Source: Sabulicella rubraurantiaca | GTDB lineage: Bacteria; Pseudomonadota; Alphaproteobacteria; Acetobacterales; Acetobacteraceae | Assembly (NCBI RefSeq): GCF_017355885.1 | Contig: NZ_JAFEUU010000004.1 | Coordinates: 124,001 to 188,000, forward strand | DNA length: 64,000 bases | Reading direction: 5' to 3' | Shown: in pieces, positions 63,002 through 64,000 of the stretch | How positions within the stretch are numbered: the first letter of the stretch is position 1 | How the letters are laid out: each line of letters begins with the position of its first letter | Position numbers and translations under genes: made by a program | The notes under the pieces: generated by a model | What the model saw: the letters and a program-made list of their open reading frames with translations, nothing else | Database searches by the model: none | What the model was told of the DNA's origin: nothing

Positions 63002-64000
63002 ATGAAGGCGAGCGAAGTCGAGGCCATCAAGTCCGAGAGCCAAGGGCTGCGCGGGTCCATCGCACAGGAAATCGGCAGCCGCGACACCGTCGGCGGGCTG
63101 AGCGAGGCCGCCTATACCTTGTTGAAATTCCACGGAACCTACGAGCAATCCGACCGCGACACCGCCACCGCACGCAAGCAGGCGGGGCAGGACAAGGACT
63201 GGTCCTTCATGGTGCGCGTGCGCGCCCCGGCGGGCCGCCTTACCGGCCCGCAATGGCTCGCCCTGGATGCGTTGGCGGAGAGCCACGCTGATTCCACGCT
63301 GCGAATTACCACGCGCCAAGGCGTGCAATTTCACGGTGTTCTGCGCGAAAACCTGCGCGGGACCATCGCCGGAATCCACGAAGCGCTGCTGACCACCCTG
63401 GCCGCTTGCGGCGATGTGGTCCGCAACGTCATCACCTCCCCCGCGCCGCGTCGCGACGCCATCCATGCGCGGCTGGAACAGGAGGCCTTCCGCCTCTCCT
63501 CCGCCTTGCTGCCGCGCAGCCGCGCCCATCACGAGATCTTCCTGGGCGAGGAGCAGGTGGCGGGCGAGGCGGAGGATTCGCTCTACGGCGCCGCCTACCT
63601 GCCGCGGAAATTCAAGATCGCTCTGGTCCACCCGGAGGACAACTCGGCGGACGTGCTGGCCAACGACCTCGGCTTCATCATGGTGCCGGAGGGGTGGATC
63701 GTGACGCTCGGCGGCGGCATGGGAATGACGCACAACAAGCCTTCCACCTTCCCGCGCCTCGCCGACCCTGTGGCGCTGATCGGTCCGGATGAGGTGTTGG
63801 AGGTGGCGGAGGCGGCCGTGCGCCTCCACCGCGATTTCGGGCGGCGTGACGACCGCAAGCAGGCGCGGCTGAAATACGTGCTGCACGAGAAGGGCGCGGA
63901 TTGGGCACGGGCGCAGCTTTCCGCCGATCTGGGCCGCCCCCTCGCCCCGCCCCCTCCCCTGCCGAAGCTGCACGTGCCGGAGCATCTGGGCTGGCACGAG
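63002..64000 (+). CDS. cysI: Assimilatory sulfite reductase hemoprotein CysI, N-terminal part
   Basis: 333 codons lie in the window and the frame remains open at the right edge; full enzymes are about 550-570 residues. LLKFHGTYEQSDRD near 42-55, TLRITTRQGVQFHGVLREN near 99-117, and VVRNVITSPAP near 139 match the first ferredoxin-like half and siroheme-binding helix of NADPH sulfite reductase. LPRKFKIALVHPEDNSADVL near 201 is the second siroheme contact; the Fe-S Cys residues would lie beyond the edge. It reduces sulfite to sulfide. ATG 63002 has AAAGGA eight bases upstream. Confidence 0.94.
   Translation, partial: MKASEVEAIKSESQGLRGSIAQEIGSRDTVGGLSEAAYTLLKFHGTYEQSDRDTATARKQAGQDKDWSFMVRVRAPAGRLTGPQWLALDALAESHADSTLRITTRQGVQFHGVLRENLRGTIAGIHEALLTTLAACGDVVRNVITSPAPRRDAIHARLEQEAFRLSSALLPRSRAHHEIFLGEEQVAGEAEDSLYGAAYLPRKFKIALVHPEDNSADVLANDLGFIMVPEGWIVTLGGGMGMTHNKPSTFPRLADPVALIGPDEVLEVAEAAVRLHRDFGRRDDRKQARLKYVLHEKGADWARAQLSADLGRPLAPPPPLPKLHVPEHLGWHE

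Overview
The window is a GC-rich, gene-dense bacterial chromosome segment. It carries about 61 protein genes, no RNA genes, no insertion sequences, phage or CRISPR, and no gap above about 140 bases. The gene content and order point to an alphaproteobacterium. The evidence is the run rpsB-tsf-pyrH-frr-uppS-cdsA-dxr-rseP-bamA-ompH-lpxD-fabZ-lpxA-lpxI, the cluster purN-purM / PgsA-like / PerM / HdaA / ppk / ppx, SdhE next to mfd, and an aa3-oxidase subunit IV-like peptide. A lone Bug-type binding protein, MsrP and a DUF6311-type membrane protein suggest Acetobacteraceae (Roseomonas-like). That last placement is inference.

Layout. 1-5688 (minus): CysQ-like phosphatase, Sua5, a GlcD-type FAD oxidase, LptF, LptG and the start of a probable LptD. 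5775-12584 (plus): two tandem M17 leucyl aminopeptidases, HolC and a 1173-residue composite glycosyltransferase. 12568-16348: Bug binding protein, methyltransferase, the ABC-F protein YheS and a 49-residue peptide. 16460-18861: ndk, then a COX IV-like peptide, purN and purM on the minus strand. 18901-25597 (plus): a poly-Gly secreted protein, CDP-alcohol phosphatidyltransferase, PerM, HdaA, polyphosphate kinase and exopolyphosphatase. 25601-29430 (minus): AEC transporter, gmk, YicC and a membrane-anchored ExeA-like ATPase.

29537-43358 (minus) is the translation / isoprenoid / outer-membrane biogenesis operon. It supplies ribosomal and elongation factors, UMP kinase, undecaprenyl diphosphate, CDP-diacylglycerol, the BAM core protein, a periplasmic chaperone and the first lipid A enzymes. 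It ends in glyoxalase I where lpxB is usually found, followed by a clear hairpin. An orphan phnN lies just upstream.

44099-51416: a gamma-glutamyltransferase converges on a sdhE-mfd-GFA-M20 peptidase unit. 51426-58305 (plus): recG, then a Gld-like ABC exporter set (ATPase, permease, GldG-like protein, DUF4340 protein) coupled to a Nudix hydrolase. 58310-62916 (minus): CsaA-like tRNA-binding protein, MsrP, DUF6311 protein, 1-Cys peroxiredoxin, a 36-residue membrane peptide and cobA. At the right edge, cysI starts divergently from cobA and runs off the window; siroheme made through CobA is the cofactor of CysI.

Translational coupling is pervasive: 4-base or 1-base stop/start overlaps occur throughout. 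Non-ATG starts are frequent (GTG, TTG, and a likely CTG for purM). Convergent genes often abut or overlap. Nothing looks like a mobile island or an obvious defence system. The least explained items are the composite glycosyltransferase, the ExeA-like ATPase with a periplasmic domain, the Gld-like/DUF4340/Nudix set, and hairpins placed over start codons.
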